Positions 14,903 to 15,237 of a DNA stretch of 15,237 nt are shown here, piece by piece (positions within the stretch are counted from its first letter, which is position 1; each line of letters opens with the position of its first letter). Position numbers and translations under genes: made by a program. Source of the DNA: Candidatus Thorarchaeota archaeon (lineage in GTDB: Archaea > Asgardarchaeota > Thorarchaeia > Thorarchaeales > Thorarchaeaceae); assembly GCA_019057595.1 (NCBI GenBank), contig DXJI01000045.1, positions 1 through 15,237 on the forward strand. Direction: 5' to 3'. The notes beneath the pieces are model-generated. The model made no database searches. It was not told the origin of the DNA and worked only from the letters and a program-made list of their open reading frames with translations.

Positions 14903-15047
14903 GTTTGTCGTCACTTACTCAGGTTAATCCGTCAAGGCGCCACAATTTTAGAAATGGATTGCGCAATCGAGTGAAAATGATAGGATGAGACCGGCCGCTC
15001 GCAGCAGCAGTCCTCAGACTTGGATCCAGTTCGGTTCTCCAGCGTCT

Positions 15048-15237
15048 TCATAGGAACTCGGTCTCAATGAACTTGACATCCTGGGCAATCTTCGCACAGG
15101 GAGGTCCTTCAGCTTTCGCGACTTTGCCAACAGGCCAACAGGGCAGTTTATTCTCAGCAAGGATTCCACAGAACTCTTCCTTCTTCTCAAAGTCCAAGAA
15201 CACAAGCATTCCACCAGCAGTTTCCGCACCAAGACCA
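15048..15237 (-). CDS. selD: Selenide, water dikinase-like protein, C-terminal fragment
   Basis: Only the last 62 residues are in the window; the gene continues past the right edge. The piece begins with GLGAETAGGMLVFL, the conserved ETSGG-type motif of the AIR-synthase/SelD C-terminal domain, and ends CAKIAQDVKFIETEFL. Selenophosphate synthetase makes selenophosphate from selenide and ATP for selenocysteine synthesis. From memory, the spacing after the motif (a Phe-Cys pair, then a Trp-containing strand before GKV, and an xKIxxxxxFIE ending) resembles eukaryotic and Lokiarchaeota SelD more than the E. coli enzyme. Other AIR-synthase-related proteins share the motif, and the N-terminal active site (Cys or Sec) is out of view, so the name is provisional. 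The stop TGA is at 15048-15050. Confidence 0.62.
   Translation of the reverse strand, partial: GLGAETAGGMLVFLDFEKKEEFCGILAENKLPCWPVGKVAKAEGPPCAKIAQDVKFIETEFL

Larger units (their letters stand above)
14831..15047. other. Intergenic region between the selD-like gene and the small GTPase gene
   Basis: These 217 bases hold, reading along the minus strand, a GC-rich stretch that can fold into a hairpin (14987-15015), a perfect 12-bp palindrome GATTGCGCAATC (14957-14968), the TATA box near 14892-14902 and the ribosome binding site at 14836-14842. No open frame or tRNA is visible. Confidence 0.5.

Noticed and set aside
14831..14914. Longer start of the small GTPase at 14914
   Set aside because: The added residues are unrelated to the family, the region contains the TATA-like box and AGAGGAG, and the G domain begins exactly at the ATG at 14830.
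15009..15052. ATGA ... GTCTGA arrangement spanning the selD-like stop as a eukaryote-type SECIS core
   Set aside because: The helix between the motifs is only about seven pairs with a bulge, the quartet does not fit well, and it would include the stop codon itself.
1..15237. Mobile element, CRISPR array or defence island
   Set aside because: No transposase, integrase, direct-repeat array, terminal repeats or nuclease/toxin gene is visible, and composition looks uniform.

Overview
The window looks like a chromosomal segment of an archaeon, most likely of the Asgard group; a Thorarchaeota-like lineage is a guess. The evidence is the archaeal route to coenzyme A (pantoate kinase plus phosphopantothenate synthetase instead of PanC/CoaA), a tRNA-Gln with the A1-U72 pair typical of archaea, TATA boxes at archaeal distance before several genes, and a set of Ras/MglA-type small GTPases with a roadblock protein and a TPR protein. 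The C-terminus of a selenophosphate synthetase at the right edge reads somewhat like the eukaryotic enzyme. Base composition is moderate and even. I see no insertion sequence, integrase, CRISPR array or other sign of a mobile island.

Left part (1-3652): a tRNA-Gln(CUG) on the minus strand; a creatininase-family metal hydrolase preceded by a perfect 19-bp palindrome; an MglA-like GTPase with a long N-terminal extension on the minus strand; and, divergent from it, a class V aminotransferase translationally coupled to a metallo-beta-lactamase-fold hydrolase.

Centre (3642-8769): a coenzyme A block. Pantoate kinase, 4-phosphopantoate-beta-alanine ligase and ketopantoate reductase form a minus-strand operon whose stop and start codons overlap (TGATG, ATGA). 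Upstream lies an unrecognised 279-aa protein on the same strand, and divergent from that lies coaBC on the plus strand. Together these genes cover the steps from ketopantoate to 4'-phosphopantetheine; PanB, the beta-alanine source, CoaD and CoaE are not in the window.

Right part (8771-15237): an all-minus-strand run, in order of transcription a SelD-like protein (partial), a small GTPase with Leu where Gln is expected after the G3 motif, a TPR protein with an acidic tail, a 1277-aa membrane-anchored surface protein with a C25 (gingipain-like) His/Cys pair and a highly charged cytosolic tail, and a roadblock/LC7 protein. Most of these genes appear to have their own promoter. The run has the parts of a surface sensor or protease linked to GTPase switching. 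That is the best candidate for an undescribed system here, but the link is inferred from gene order only.

Three tail-to-tail gene pairs overlap or are separated by one base. Many starts chosen here are shorter than the longest open frame, because a Shine-Dalgarno sequence or TATA box decides the start. No gene-free stretch exceeds 300 bases.
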